A stretch of DNA of 64,000 bases from Paenibacillus castaneae (GCF_002884445.1 NZ_KZ614144.1:3950094-4014093); one strand, 5' to 3'; positions 17,805 to 27,268 are shown, counted from the first letter of the stretch. The notes: generated by a model not told the origin, from the sequence alone. Made by a program: numbers and translations.

Positions 17805-18470
17805 CTATTTGTCGTCTCTATCCCATTCGAAGCCAACGGACTTTAGAAAAGCTTTAGCTAGCACCATATGCCCAGCCGCGGTTGGATGAACGCGATCCCA
17901 TGCAAGCGTCGCCGCATACAGCTCTTTGAGCACAGTATTAAAGGCTGCTTGTGTATCAATAAATAAGCAGTCATTCTTATTAGCCGTTTTCTTCACTATT
18001 GCGCCGTATTCATCCATTGCAGCACGCATGGCATCCTGAGCGTTGCTCTCGATATAGAAAGGAGTCATCAGTACTAATCCCTTTACGAGAGGCCTCGTCT
18101 GAGCTACTAACGATTGGAGCGTCTGCTCGTATTCATCCTTATATACATGCCCTTCAGGAATGAAAGGCGTATCAAATTGACGCCATACATCATTTGTACC
18201 GATCATAACAACGAGCCAGTCCGGCTTGCGATCAATGACATCCTCATTCCATCGCTGTTTCAAATCACGCACGGTATGTCCGCTGCAGCCCATATTGATA
18301 ACACGAATGCCAAGCTCAGGATATACAGCTTGCAGAAGCGCATCGACATAGCCGACATACCCTTTCCCAAGCGCTCCAAATAATCCTTCACCCGCCGGAC
18401 GGTGACGATCGCAATCCGTAATGGAATCCCCAATAAATAATAGCTTCTGTCCTTTTTCCAATTTCATCAT
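17805..18470 (-). CDS. SGNH/GDSL-family hydrolase
   Basis: About 221 residues with the four SGNH blocks: GDSITD (catalytic Ser), the Gly of block II in NMGCSGHT, GTNDVW (block III Asn) and DRVHPTAAGH (catalytic Asp and His). Family members are esterases or carbohydrate deacetylases; no signal peptide is seen, so it acts in the cytoplasm. GGAGG sits 6 bases before the ATG at 18468-18470, so the slightly longer frame from 18476 is not preferred. It was probably cotranscribed with the now-broken GH1 gene, which suggests deacetylation of imported oligosaccharides. Confidence 0.88.
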   Translation of the reverse strand: MMKLEKGQKLLFIGDSITDCDRHRPAGEGLFGALGKGYVGYVDALLQAVYPELGIRVINMGCSGHTVRDLKQRWNEDVIDRKPDWLVVMIGTNDVWRQFDTPFIPEGHVYKDEYEQTLQSLVAQTRPLVKGLVLMTPFYIESNAQDAMRAAMDEYGAIVKKTANKNDCLFIDTQAAFNTVLKELYAATLAWDRVHPTAAGHMVLAKAFLKSVGFEWDRDDK

Positions 18471-18552
18471 GAACATCCTCCAAATAATAATATGAAATAT
18501 TACCCATTTATAGTGAGCATATCATACTTCCAGCATCTGTTATATAAATAAA

Positions 18553-18582
18553 AAACCGTTCAGCCCATAGGCTGAACGGTTT
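18553..18582 (-). terminator. Terminator of the chemoreceptor gene
   Basis: A perfect 13-bp inverted repeat AAACCGTTCAGCC / GGCTGAACGGTTT with a 4-base loop, followed on the minus strand by a T-rich stretch, about 15 bp after the stop codon. Confidence 0.92.
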
Positions 18583-18598
18583 AATAGGGTCTAGACAG

Positions 18599-20350
18599 TT
18601 ACACCTTGAATACGGATGCGCGTTCCTTCAAATCTTGGGAGGAATTCGTCAGCTGCTGAGACAGCGTGCGCAAATCGTCTGAAATATCGTTTTGCTTTAC
18701 GGACAGCTCGCTCATATGATCCATTTTCCCGTTAACATCAGAAGACGTATGCAGCAGCTTATCCACGGCAGATACGATATGAGTCATTCCTGTTGTAATT
18801 TCACTAATAGCTGTTGAAATTTCGTTTATTTGATCAGCAAGCACTCCGCTTTGCGATTCCAGTGTCTGGAACGTTTCACTCGCGGTCTCAGAAGCCTGTC
18901 TTGTTGAATTGATTACATTCGCGAAGCTTCCAATTGTCCGGCTGCTTGCCGCGACATCAGCCTGAATAAGCGATAATTCCTTCGTAATTTGCTTGGAAAT
19001 ACTATCAGTCTGACTCGACAGCTTGCGAATCTCTTCAGCTACGACAGCGAATCCTCTGCCATGCTCGCCTGCTCTTGCCGATTCAATCGAAGCATTAAGA
19101 GACAAGAGATTAGTTTGCGTATTAAGATCCTGAATGCCTGATAAAAATTTAGATACATTCCCATAACGATTATTCATCGCTTCGAATGCTTCTGTAAGCT
19201 TAGCGAATTGCTCCACTGTTTCATTAACCATAACCACAACGCCAGCCATTTGCTGTGAACCATTCTGTGAAGAATTTCTCATTTGCAGCATATCATTATT
19301 AATATATTCACTTGAGGCCGCAATCTCTTGCGCGCTTGCTGAAATTTCTTCGGTTACCGCAGAAATCGAAGAAGCATCGTCATACTGAGAAAGCAAAACC
19401 TGTCTGCCAAGATCAACCTGCCCCTTCACATTCTCAGAAGCTTGACGATTACTTACAATCTTCGTATCCATATCCTTCGATACATTCAGAACCGTTTCAC
19501 TTACGTCTAAGGTGGATTTTATTGTATTACGCAGATGATTTCCCATTTCAGCCAACGATTGGTCAATTTGACCAAATTCATCAGAACGAACGAGCTTCTC
19601 TTGTCCTGTGAAATCATTGTTGCCATAAGCTTGTATCCGCTTGGAAATGCCGATCAGCCCCGTCTTGATCGACTGAGAAATACCAAAAATCATCAGCGCC
19701 GGAAGAACTGCCAATAATATGGCATTGATGAGAATGATCGTATTCGCAGTCCTCATGCTTCTATTCAAATTATCTTGTGTTGTACTGGAGTCAATTGTAA
19801 AGCGTTCATTCATAACATCATTTGAATAGCTCAGAACGACCGTATAAATTGTAATCAAACTACTGATTTTATACGATTTTTCAATAGGTGTCAGGTTCAT
19901 TACGTCCAAATCTATAGTTTTCAGTTGATCGTAAGCGTACCGAATAACATTAATCTGATTCGTATAGGGCTTTTGTTCTTCCTTAACCGGATACTTTATA
20001 TCCAACTGCATTAAATCTTTCTCAAGTTCATCAACACTCGAAGGCAGATTCTTAAGATTAGCCAAAATGGCATCCGCTTCTACATTTCCATTTTCAATCG
20101 CATCGACCATACGGAGCATCGCATTCAAGAGATCGTTCGAAATACCTTGATACTTTCGCTCAATCCGGCTCATTTCTTCCGAATCCTTGACAGCGGTTGC
20201 TACCGATGCATTCTGGAAATAAATCAACACACCCGAACCTACATTAAAAAATGTAATAACAGCTGTAATCAGTAACAATCTCGACGTTATTTTCTTCATG
20301 CTTAGCCTTTTTGACTTCTTAACTAATATTTCTCTAAAAGCCTTAATCAC
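18599..20350 (-). CDS. Methyl-accepting chemotaxis protein
   Basis: About 583 residues: membrane helix near residues 21-45, an extracytoplasmic helical sensor region of ~160 residues, second helix near 204-226, HAMP, and a long coiled-coil signalling domain with the conserved hairpin [17 protein letters not shown]. It should relay a ligand signal to CheA/CheW. The longest frame begins at 20470, but those first 40 codons run through a riboswitch and its terminator; the GTG at 20348-20350, preceded by GAGGAGAG, is the believable start. Expression is therefore expected to respond to c-di-GMP. Confidence 0.92.
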   Translation of the reverse strand: MIKAFREILVKKSKRLSMKKITSRLLLITAVITFFNVGSGVLIYFQNASVATAVKDSEEMSRIERKYQGISNDLLNAMLRMVDAIENGNVEADAILANLKNLPSSVDELEKDLMQLDIKYPVKEEQKPYTNQINVIRYAYDQLKTIDLDVMNLTPIEKSYKISSLITIYTVVLSYSNDVMNERFTIDSSTTQDNLNRSMRTANTIILINAILLAVLPALMIFGISQSIKTGLIGISKRIQAYGNNDFTGQEKLVRSDEFGQIDQSLAEMGNHLRNTIKSTLDVSETVLNVSKDMDTKIVSNRQASENVKGQVDLGRQVLLSQYDDASSISAVTEEISASAQEIAASSEYINNDMLQMRNSSQNGSQQMAGVVVMVNETVEQFAKLTEAFEAMNNRYGNVSKFLSGIQDLNTQTNLLSLNASIESARAGEHGRGFAVVAEEIRKLSSQTDSISKQITKELSLIQADVAASSRTIGSFANVINSTRQASETASETFQTLESQSGVLADQINEISTAISEITTGMTHIVSAVDKLLHTSSDVNGKMDHMSELSVKQNDISDDLRTLSQQLTNSSQDLKERASVFKV

Positions 20351-20374
20351 ACTTGCTCTCTCCTCTGTCTCCTG

Positions 20375-20413
20375 AAAAAGAAAAAAGCTACCCAGCCAAG
20401 GAGGCGGATAGCT
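20375..20413 (-). terminator. Riboswitch expression-platform terminator
   Basis: On the minus strand AGCTATCCGCC pairs with GGCTGGGTAGCT and is followed by TTTTTTCTTTTT. It lies between the c-di-GMP aptamer and the chemoreceptor start. An upstream copy AGCTATC (about 20417-20423) can compete for the same downstream arm, so switching is plausible. Confidence 0.8.
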
Positions 20414-20435
20414 TAGATAGCTTTCATATCCTTCC

Positions 20436-20510
20436 GGCGGTCTGGCAGCCATAGTAAACTTTAGGCCCATAACTTTGCGTCCTTATCTTTCGATAAGTTT
20501 GCCTTTTTCA
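20436..20510 (-). promoter_or_regulatory. Cyclic di-GMP-I (GEMM) riboswitch aptamer
   Basis: The minus-strand RNA reads GGCAAACTTATCGAAAGATAAGG (P2 closed by a GAAA tetraloop), then GACGCAAAG, then TTATGGGCCTAAAG and CTATGGCTGCCAGACCGCC. These are, in order, the conserved elements of the GEMM-I class: GGCAAAC, GAAA tetraloop, ACGCAAAG linker and the receptor-bearing P3 with GGGCCTAA. It precedes a terminator and a chemoreceptor gene, a known target class for this riboswitch. Confidence 0.92.
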
Positions 20511-20587
20511 GTTCATATTATGATTTTTTGACAACATAAACCAGTATAGGCGTTATTACACAAATTGTACATACCTAAAGCACTATT

Positions 20588-21358
20588 TTATTCAAGATTC
20601 AGAAACAAGGTTGCATTGCAATAGCGTCTCGACAAAGAATGGAAATAGGACGTTTGTATCGAAATGACGGCTACAAGTAATATATTGCGCACGGCTTCCT
20701 GTTGATTACCCGAAAGATTAGGCAATCTGCTGGCAAATTGATTAGCCGCAGCTCGAATGACATTTTCCGTCACGGAATTCTGATGCGGGCTTTCCTTTAA
20801 AGGACTTGAAATATCAAGCAGCTGATCATTATTAGCATCAAGCTCTTCAAACATACTCGTATAGGTTGCATATAATTCAATTGGACCGACTAAATCGACT
20901 GATTTATTATCAGGTTTTTTAAATATAAGATCAAATAACTTGCGAATGGATTCAAAATCGAGATTTGACTTTAAATCATCAATAATGAACAATAAAGCCG
21001 CTTGATTAAGTGAATATTTTTTACCAGCTCTCGAACAATTGAAATAAGGCTTAAAATCACGCTTCACCCAATTTTGCATGGAGGTGATCGACAGATTTGA
21101 ATGCTCAATTAAATGACCGAGCGCAGCTATCTCTTGCAATGAAAAGCCTTTTAACTCATTTCCTTTAATTAGCTTCTCAATAATAGGAGGCAGCATAGTG
21201 GATAGAAACGCGGGTAAACCGGTTCCCTTCGCCATATCATATTGATGAGTTCTGATCCATGCTGTTTGCAGCACCTGAAGCGGCTTCTGATTGTACTTTC
21301 CGTCCAGAGCAAGCAGTAAGCAAGCCATATCATTTCGAGTAAGCGTAAAGGATTCCAT
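20588..21358 (-). CDS. DUF1836 family protein
   Basis: A 256-residue soluble protein matching DUF1836, a Bacillota family with a winged-helix/MerR-like N-terminal region (LIEHSNLSITSMQNWVKRD) and ALLFIIDDLKSNLDFESIRKLF. Function is unknown, although a DNA-binding role is often suspected from the HTH-like segment. The ATG at 21356-21358 is chosen: CGAGGAGGAAAGG lies just upstream, whereas the frame's first ATG (21386-21388) includes that site in the coding region. Transcribed alone, divergent from the CorC-like gene. Confidence 0.85.
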   Translation of the reverse strand: MESFTLTRNDMACLLLALDGKYNQKPLQVLQTAWIRTHQYDMAKGTGLPAFLSTMLPPIIEKLIKGNELKGFSLQEIAALGHLIEHSNLSITSMQNWVKRDFKPYFNCSRAGKKYSLNQAALLFIIDDLKSNLDFESIRKLFDLIFKKPDNKSVDLVGPIELYATYTSMFEELDANNDQLLDISSPLKESPHQNSVTENVIRAAANQFASRLPNLSGNQQEAVRNILLVAVISIQTSYFHSLSRRYCNATLFLNLE

Positions 21359-21620
21359 ATCCTTTCCTCCTCGTGTTTCGTCATACATGGTTGTCGAACT
21401 TTAATTACAAGTTCATATGAACTCATCATATGCCTGCGAAAGACAGTTGTAAAGACAAGAGAATCAATGAGAATAAGCTTTTCCATCCCCTTAATTCGCT
21501 TTAAAAGCTTGTAAAAGGCTGTTAACGTTACAAATGGCATTTGTCATAAGCTATTAGAATTCGTTATAGTAGATCATATCAATACAAAATATAACTATAA
21601 AAGGGTAGTGAGAAACGAAA

Positions 21621-22940
21621 ATGGGTATAGGATTCAGTCTATTCATGATTGCTCTTCTTATTGTATTAACTGCTTTTTTCGTCGCAACGGAGTTTGCCAT
21701 CATTAGACTTCGCTCCAGTCGGATTGATCAGTTAGTGCTTGAGGGCCGGAAGAACGCACTCGCCGTTCAACGGGTTACGAGTAATCTGGATGCCTACTTG
21801 TCAGCCTGCCAATTAGGTATAACAATTACAGCACTGGGGCTTGGCTGGCTGGGAGAACCGACAGTTGAAGAAATACTTTTACCCTTGTTTAACCAATTGC
21901 AGTTAAACGATAATGTTAGTCATGTTTTATCCTTCTTTATCGCATTTGTTTCCGTGACCTTTCTGCATGTCGTCATTGGTGAGCTTGCTCCAAAAACATG
22001 GGCGATACAAAAAGCAGAATTCATCAGTTTTCATACAGCAAAACCAATTATTCTTTTTCACAAAGTTCTCTACCCGTTCATTTGGTTGTTGAATGGATCT
22101 GCGAATGGACTTGTTCGAATTTTCGGACTAAAGCCTGCTACAGAGCATGAAGAAGCGCACTCAGAGGAAGAAATTCAAATTATTCTTAACGAGAGCTATC
22201 AAAGCGGTAAGATTAACAATACAGAATATGGCTACGTGAGCCGCATTTTCGCATTCGATGAATTGCTGGCGAAAGAAATAATGGTGCCCCGCACGGATAT
22301 GATTTGTTTGTTTACAAACAAATCATTAGCTGAAAATATGGAAATTATTCGTAAAGAACAATATACACGCTTTCCTGTTGCTCATGAAAGCAAAGATAAC
22401 ATTGTCGGAATGATTAATACAAAGCAGCTTTTCTTGGAATATGATTCGGATCGGGATATGGATTTCAAAAAGCTCATCCATCCGATTCTTAGCATATCCG
22501 AGGTTACTCCAATCAAAATGCTATTAAAACGGATGCAGCTTGAACGCGTTCACATGGCTATTTTGGTCGATGAGTACGGCGGAACATCCGGTATTATTAC
22601 AATCGAGGATATATTGGAAGAAATCGTTGGTGAAATACGAGATGAGTTCGATGCGGATGAACGCAAAGAAATCGAACAGCTGGCCGAAAACTGCTACCTT
22701 CTTGACGGCAAAGTATCATTAAGCGAGCTGAGCGATCTTACCGGCATGAACTTTGAAGCGGAAGATGTCGACACAGTGGGCGGATGGTTGTACAGCCAGG
22801 TGCTGGATGCTAAGCCCGGCAAAGAGCACTTCTACGAGAATTATAAATTTATTATTCGAGAAACGAGCAAAAACCGGATTCGCAAGGTCGAGATGCTTAT
22901 TCAGCAAGAAGATGCTGTCATCGAAAGCGAAACGGCATAA
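21621..22940 (+). CDS. HlyC/CorC (CNNM) family transporter-associated protein
   Basis: A 439-residue protein: DUF21 membrane domain with three to four helices (residues ~1-190), a tandem CBS pair (REIMVPRTDM through EEIVGEI, ~200-345) and a C-terminal CorC_HlyC FAD-like domain (NCYLLDGKVSLSELSDL, DTVGGWLYSQVL). Family members are implicated in Mg2+/Co2+ or Na+-coupled ion export; the CBS pair binds adenine nucleotides. Often annotated as hemolysin, which is misleading. It has its own terminator. Confidence 0.93.
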   Translation: MGIGFSLFMIALLIVLTAFFVATEFAIIRLRSSRIDQLVLEGRKNALAVQRVTSNLDAYLSACQLGITITALGLGWLGEPTVEEILLPLFNQLQLNDNVSHVLSFFIAFVSVTFLHVVIGELAPKTWAIQKAEFISFHTAKPIILFHKVLYPFIWLLNGSANGLVRIFGLKPATEHEEAHSEEEIQIILNESYQSGKINNTEYGYVSRIFAFDELLAKEIMVPRTDMICLFTNKSLAENMEIIRKEQYTRFPVAHESKDNIVGMINTKQLFLEYDSDRDMDFKKLIHPILSISEVTPIKMLLKRMQLERVHMAILVDEYGGTSGIITIEDILEEIVGEIRDEFDADERKEIEQLAENCYLLDGKVSLSELSDLTGMNFEAEDVDTVGGWLYSQVLDAKPGKEHFYENYKFIIRETSKNRIRKVEMLIQQEDAVIESETA

Positions 22941-22953
22941 TCGTGATGTGAAC

Positions 22954-22997
22954 AGAAGAAGCAGCCCTCTGCATAAGCAGCGGCTGCTTCTTTTTTG
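22954..22997 (+). terminator. Terminator after the CorC-like gene
   Basis: AGAAGCAGCC pairs with GGCTGCTTCT and is followed by a run of six T on the plus strand, 13 bp past the stop codon. Confidence 0.93.
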
Positions 22998-23007
22998 ATA
23001 CTTCTAT

Positions 23008-23433
23008 TTATAAGTTTCTCTGAAAATGGTGACAGGTTATATTCATTTTCCGATTAAGATAAAATCGGTGGGCGTCAAATCGGTGGACACCGGAATCCAA
23101 ATGGATTTGCTGGCATCCCGCCAATACAGCCTCCCTCTCCAACCAATCAAACAGAAGTTTAGCATATCCGCTTGAACGACTGTTTGGATCCGTAATAAGA
23201 TCGTCCACATAAAAACATTTGTTCCACGCTAAGGACTCCATCATCCTATAGCCTATTACACATTTCACCTCCCCGTTTTCAATAACAGCTGCCAACGTAT
23301 AGTCGTATTTGTTCTGGAGCTGTTTAATTTTCTCTACATATTCGTCGATCAAAAGATGCGGACGCAATTGGTTCATTAATGAAAATGTGTCCAATATCTC
23401 ACAATCTGTCCTCATTATTTTCACTTCAGCCAC
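23008..23433 (-). CDS. GNAT family N-acetyltransferase
   Basis: A 141-residue single-domain GNAT: VKCVIGYRMMESL (strands 3-4), FYVDDLITDPNSRSSGYAKLLFDWL with the acetyl-CoA pyrophosphate loop (SSGYAK in place of the usual RGxGxG/A), and HLDSGVHRFDAHRFYLNRKM at the C-terminus. The acceptor is unknown. It lies 22 bp after the flavin-binding oxidase-like gene in the same direction, so the two probably share a transcript controlled by the divergent MocR regulator. Confidence 0.9.
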   Translation of the reverse strand: MAEVKIMRTDCEILDTFSLMNQLRPHLLIDEYVEKIKQLQNKYDYTLAAVIENGEVKCVIGYRMMESLAWNKCFYVDDLITDPNSRSSGYAKLLFDWLEREAVLAGCQQIHLDSGVHRFDAHRFYLNRKMNITCHHFQRNL

Positions 23434-23455
23434 TATAATGATTCTCCTTTTCTAA

Positions 23456-23986
23456 TTATAAGTGAATCTTATCGTACATGCTGCCCGGCACCTGTTCGTT
23501 TTCCTTCGCTGTTAAGGAAGTACAGCTCAGCTTGTATACTGCAGTCGCACTGCCGAGAGATGAGCGGTATTTATCGAGATGCGCTTTGGGTAATGGCTTG
23601 TCATAATAGCCAGGCACGTATTTATCGAGCATACTTTGCATAATCAATACCGCTTCATCCAAATCAGTGATAGCTTCTATTTGTCCGAACACCATAACGC
23701 TCATATATGCAGAATCTGTTTTGGCTGGAACTGGATCTGTAATGGTCCCGTAATGCTCGCTGACAGTAAAGCATGCTTCGTTATTTCTCTCAATAATTGA
23801 AACCTTCCGTCCTGAGCCTGCCCCGTGAAAATAAAAAGCTCCATCCAGCCAAACATAATTTAGCGGAATAACGTAAGGCTTGTATTCATCGGAGAGCCCA
23901 AGAAATCCTGTCTGAGCCCCTTTAAGAAATTGTTCGATCTTGTGACGGTCCTTACATTCGCGGTCCTTCAGTCTAATGGAAAACAT
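23456..23986 (-). CDS. Pyridoxamine 5'-phosphate oxidase-like FMN-binding protein
   Basis: A 176-residue split-barrel flavoprotein with [41 protein letters not shown] and the C-terminal region after [14 protein letters not shown]; this matches the PNPOx-like/NimA-like family and not the canonical PdxH. It could reduce or bind a flavin-dependent substrate. Its gene is divergent from a MocR-type regulator, a frequent pairing in which the regulator senses PLP or a related ligand and controls the neighbour. Confidence 0.88.
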   Translation of the reverse strand: MFSIRLKDRECKDRHKIEQFLKGAQTGFLGLSDEYKPYVIPLNYVWLDGAFYFHGAGSGRKVSIIERNNEACFTVSEHYGTITDPVPAKTDSAYMSVMVFGQIEAITDLDEAVLIMQSMLDKYVPGYYDKPLPKAHLDKYRSSLGSATAVYKLSCTSLTAKENEQVPGSMYDKIHL

Positions 23987-24050
23987 GACATCATTCCTTC
24001 CCTATTGAATCCTATAATCGTATTGTGATACTGTCATCATACGAACATAT

Positions 24051-24070
24051 TGTCACTGCGAAAAGTGACA
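24051..24070. promoter_or_regulatory. Palindrome in the MocR/oxidase divergent promoter region
   Basis: TGTCACT and AGTGACA form a 7-bp inverted repeat with a 6-base spacer, midway in the 118-bp divergent gap. A possible plus-strand promoter, TTGTGA-17-CATATT, lies just upstream and overlaps it. This is a plausible operator for the MocR regulator. Confidence 0.5.
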
Positions 24071-24104
24071 GAAATACATAGTAGGAAGGGGTCAGAAATC
24101 GGAT

Positions 24105-25565
24105 ATGTTAGCTATTACTCCATTATTGGACAAAGAAAACAACACACCGCTCTACATGCAGCTTTACAAGTATATTCGCGAGCAAATTGAAGGCGGCATG
24201 CTTCTTCAAGGCAGCTGTCTTCCCTCCATACGCCAGCTGGCAAGCCATCTGAATATTAGTAAAAACACAATCGAAGCCGCATATCAGCAGCTATTGGCTG
24301 AAGGCTATGTCGAGAGCAAGGCACGCAACGGCTTCATTGTCCAGCAGCTCGAAGAGCTGCCTCGCCCTGCTCTGCTCAGAACTAAACCTGAAGCTTCTTC
24401 TTCTTCGAATATAAGCGATAAGAATGACGTGCCTGAGATCCGTTTCGATTTCCGGTACGGGGATATGGATTTATCCCGATTCCCGCATGATGTATGGAAG
24501 GCTTGTCTCATCGACGCTCTTTCTGAGCGAACGAACGAGGTGCTTGGTTATGGCGACCGTCAAGGAAATCCACATTTACGCGCAGAAATCGCTAGCTACA
24601 TTTTTGAATCACGGGGTGTTAATTGTCATGCTGACCAAATTATTTTATGCGCGGGTACGCAGCAGGCGATTAGCATGCTTTGTCAATTGCTTGCTCTTAA
24701 TAACGTTCCTATTGGCATGGAGGATCCTGGTTATGACGGTGTCAAAACGATTTTTCATCACCATAACTGCAAGCTTATCCCTATCCCTCTTCAGCAGGAT
24801 GGTCTGCATGTAGAGCTTCTGCAAGGGTCAGCAGCGAAAGCCGTTTATGTTACGCCTTCTCATCAATTCCCTATGGGCATGGTTTTGCCTATACAGAAGA
24901 GAATGAAGCTGCTCCAATGGGCCAAGGAGCGGAAAGCACTCATTATTGAAGACGATTATGATAGTGAATTCCGCTATTCCGGTCAGCCCATTCCTTCACT
25001 TAAAGCATTGGATAGCTCTGACCAAGTTATTTACATGGGCACGCTCTCCAAGTCCTTCCTTCCTGCAGCTCGCCTTAGCTATATTGTGCTTCCACAGGCC
25101 GTATTGGGTTCCATTCGCAGCAAGCTTATGAGCTACAGCCAGCCTGTATCACCTATTATTCAGCAGGCCGTCTTGCTATTTATGAGAAGAGGACATTTCG
25201 CAAGGCATGTTAGACGGATGAGGCGTTTGTATCAGTCCAAACATAAAAAGCTATTAAATGCGATTTCTTATTGGATGGGTGATCGCGTTGAAGTAATCGG
25301 CGACCGGTCTGGACTTCATATTTTGCTAGACGTGAAAGGTAGAAATAGCAGCGAATTAATTCAACTGGCGGAACAAGGGAACTGCCGGGTCTATACATCG
25401 CAGGCTCACTGGAATGATCCGCTGCAATGTCCCGCTTCATTTGTCATGCTTGGCTTCGGAGGAATTGAGGAGAGCGAGCTTGAAACAGGCATTCGGCTGC
25501 TCAGCTTGGCATGGTTTGGAGCGGAGTCCGGAAACATTTCACAAGCCAAAAACATAGTACAATAA
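24105..25565 (+). CDS. MocR/PdxR-type transcriptional regulator (GntR HTH + aminotransferase-like domain)
   Basis: A 486-residue protein: GntR winged helix at residues ~10-80 (PLYMQLYKYIREQIEGG, LPSIRQLASHLNISKNTIEAAYQQL), linker, and a fold-type I aminotransferase domain with GTQQAISMLCQLL, DDYDSEFRY and the PLP lysine in GTLSKSFLPAARL. MocR proteins use the aminotransferase domain as a PLP-dependent sensor. The neighbouring divergent flavin-binding gene is the obvious target; no pdxST genes are present, so calling it PdxR would be premature. Confidence 0.93.
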   Translation: MLAITPLLDKENNTPLYMQLYKYIREQIEGGMLLQGSCLPSIRQLASHLNISKNTIEAAYQQLLAEGYVESKARNGFIVQQLEELPRPALLRTKPEASSSSNISDKNDVPEIRFDFRYGDMDLSRFPHDVWKACLIDALSERTNEVLGYGDRQGNPHLRAEIASYIFESRGVNCHADQIILCAGTQQAISMLCQLLALNNVPIGMEDPGYDGVKTIFHHHNCKLIPIPLQQDGLHVELLQGSAAKAVYVTPSHQFPMGMVLPIQKRMKLLQWAKERKALIIEDDYDSEFRYSGQPIPSLKALDSSDQVIYMGTLSKSFLPAARLSYIVLPQAVLGSIRSKLMSYSQPVSPIIQQAVLLFMRRGHFARHVRRMRRLYQSKHKKLLNAISYWMGDRVEVIGDRSGLHILLDVKGRNSSELIQLAEQGNCRVYTSQAHWNDPLQCPASFVMLGFGGIEESELETGIRLLSLAWFGAESGNISQAKNIVQ

Positions 25566-25603
25566 TCAACTAAAAAAAATATTTAAAAAAATAAAAAAAA
25601 CAC

Positions 25604-25633
25604 TTGCAATTACTTTGGAATCTATGCAATAAT
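25604..25633 (+). promoter_or_regulatory. Promoter of the tRNA pair
   Basis: TTGCAA (25604-25609) and AATAAT (25628-25633) separated by 18 bases (17 for CAATAA), about 27 bases before the mature tRNA-Thr. It is preceded by a strongly A-rich tract, as expected of an UP element. Confidence 0.65.
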
Positions 25634-25659
25634 ACATCTTGTGCTTATACGAAACACGT

Positions 25660-25735
<76 letters not shown>

Positions 25736-25745
25736 CTTCTTTTCT

Positions 25746-25822
25746 CGGGACGTAGCTCAGCTTGGTAGAGCACCTGGTTTGGGACCAGGGGGTCGCATGT
25801 TCAAATCGTGTCGTCCCGACCA
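25746..25822 (+). tRNA. tRNA-Pro (UGG)
   Basis: A 77-nt cloverleaf: acceptor CGGGACG/CGTCCCG, anticodon stem CCTGG/CCAGG with loop TTTGGGA (anticodon TGG), GTTCAAATC T-arm and encoded CCA. Ten bases after tRNA-Thr. Confidence 0.97.
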
Positions 25823-25852
25823 CCAAGCATATTATTAACGAAATTATACATA

Positions 25853-25887
25853 AAAAGAAGCTTGATTCACTCAAGCTTCTTTTTTTA
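25853..25887. terminator. Shared convergent terminator (tRNA pair and M48 gene)
   Basis: AAAAAGAAGCTTG pairs with CAAGCTTCTTTTT, A-tract on the left and T-tract on the right, so it works in both directions. The last codons and TGA stop of the M48 gene are part of the stem. Confidence 0.92.
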
Positions 25888-27268
25888 TGTATTTATTCCC
25901 CTCTATTTCATCTAGCATATTCGCAATTTCATCATAGCCGTTCTCGTACGCATATTCCGCTGCTGTGTAATCCGATTCATCGACAATCGTCGGGTCTGCG
26001 CCTGCATTCAGCAACAGGTTAATAGCTTCTAAATCTCCGTTTGATGCTGCAGTCATTAAAGGCGTCCAGCCTAAGCTGTCTTGTAAATTAGGATCAGCGC
26101 TTCGCTCCAACAATAGCTTCACCATTTCTGTGCTTCCATTATATAAGGCAACTGTTAAAGCAGTCTCTTCATAGGTAAGCTCAACCAGGTTAGGATCAGC
26201 TCCTGCTGTTAGCAGCGCGGAAGCAATCTCCGTTTCATTGAATTGAGCTGCCCACATGAGGGGCGTCCATCCTTCCTCATCCGTTACATTGGGGTTTTTG
26301 CCGGAATCAAGAAGCACCTGCACACGCGTCAAATCTCTTTCCGATGCAGCGGTTAGCAGTTCTTCATCAGACACCGTTTCCATTACTGTCTCGGTCAAAT
26401 TCATTATGGTGGACGAAAAGGCTCTGCCGATAATGATTGAGCCTACTACGATCACCGCCGCTGTAACAACAATAATTAATCCTGTTTTGGTTGATTTGAA
26501 AACAATATGAGTCGGTATGCCTGCAAAGCGTTGTATGGCATGAATGCGTTTCGGCAAAGGCGGATGCGTGGAGAGCTTCTCAGCCAGCCAAACGAATAAA
26601 CCTTTTTCATAACTGCTTTGCATTAAATATTCATCACGATCAACTTGCTTGTACAGCTTCTTTCCTATCGCAAGTATCGTTAAACCGTCCATAGCCGCTT
26701 CCGCATCATCGGTGAAATAGGCAGCCATTCGATCACATGTGTACTCACAAGCTCTTGAGTATGCCTCGCCAATGAATGGGAACCAAAGGGCAGGAACAAT
26801 CAAAAGCTGCTTCGTCAGATGATTCCGTTTAATATGAGCAAGCTCATGAGCAATTACAAAGGTCAGCTCCCTGCTTCCCCCTGATTGAATCAAATCGAAT
26901 AAGTCCGAATAAAGCACAACCATATTACGGCCAAAAAAACGCGAAGCGAATGCATTCAAAATGCCGCTAGATTCCATCACATAAATATCTGGTACGGTCG
27001 TAAAACCCATTCTCGTACACTGCTCCTGAAAAATAGCGAACACCTCTGGAAATTGTCCCGGCGTTATTCTAACGCCATTGGTTCGAATACTCGCCATCAT
27101 AATCGCCTGAGCAAATAGAGGCAGAAGCATAAGCACTGGAATGATAACAATAAAAATAACGGATATAAACAAACAAAAATAAACGAATATACTAAAAATA
27201 AGCGCAATTACGAAATACCGATTCTCCTTCTCATGAATTAGTGATGGATCTAAATAGTTTTGATTCAA
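25871..27268 (-). CDS. M48-family membrane metallopeptidase fused to ankyrin repeats
   Basis: A 465-residue protein. Residues ~20-60 hold two N-terminal membrane segments; the zinc motif HELAH is at 141-145 with the third ligand probably E175 in CEYTCD; another membrane helix is at ~262-282. After it come about four ankyrin repeats (302-455) with typical GWTPLMWAAQ, GADPN and GWTPLMTAAS signatures. The catalytic part resembles HtpX/YugP-like M48 peptidases. The ankyrin part is an unusual addition and probably recruits a protein partner or substrate. Monocistronic. Confidence 0.9.
   Translation of the reverse strand: MNQNYLDPSLIHEKENRYFVIALIFSIFVYFCLFISVIFIVIIPVLMLLPLFAQAIMMASIRTNGVRITPGQFPEVFAIFQEQCTRMGFTTVPDIYVMESSGILNAFASRFFGRNMVVLYSDLFDLIQSGGSRELTFVIAHELAHIKRNHLTKQLLIVPALWFPFIGEAYSRACEYTCDRMAAYFTDDAEAAMDGLTILAIGKKLYKQVDRDEYLMQSSYEKGLFVWLAEKLSTHPPLPKRIHAIQRFAGIPTHIVFKSTKTGLIIVVTAAVIVVGSIIIGRAFSSTIMNLTETVMETVSDEELLTAASERDLTRVQVLLDSGKNPNVTDEEGWTPLMWAAQFNETEIASALLTAGADPNLVELTYEETALTVALYNGSTEMVKLLLERSADPNLQDSLGWTPLMTAASNGDLEAINLLLNAGADPTIVDESDYTAAEYAYENGYDEIANMLDEIEGNKYIKKEA

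Noticed and set aside
20351-20470. Extra 40 N-terminal residues of the chemoreceptor
   Set aside because: These codons run through a c-di-GMP aptamer and its terminator, have no membrane or sensor features, and a GTG with a good ribosome site follows.
20588-21540. Second minus-strand frame at 21169-21540 as a gene
   Set aside because: It overlaps the DUF1836 gene in another frame and has no family features.
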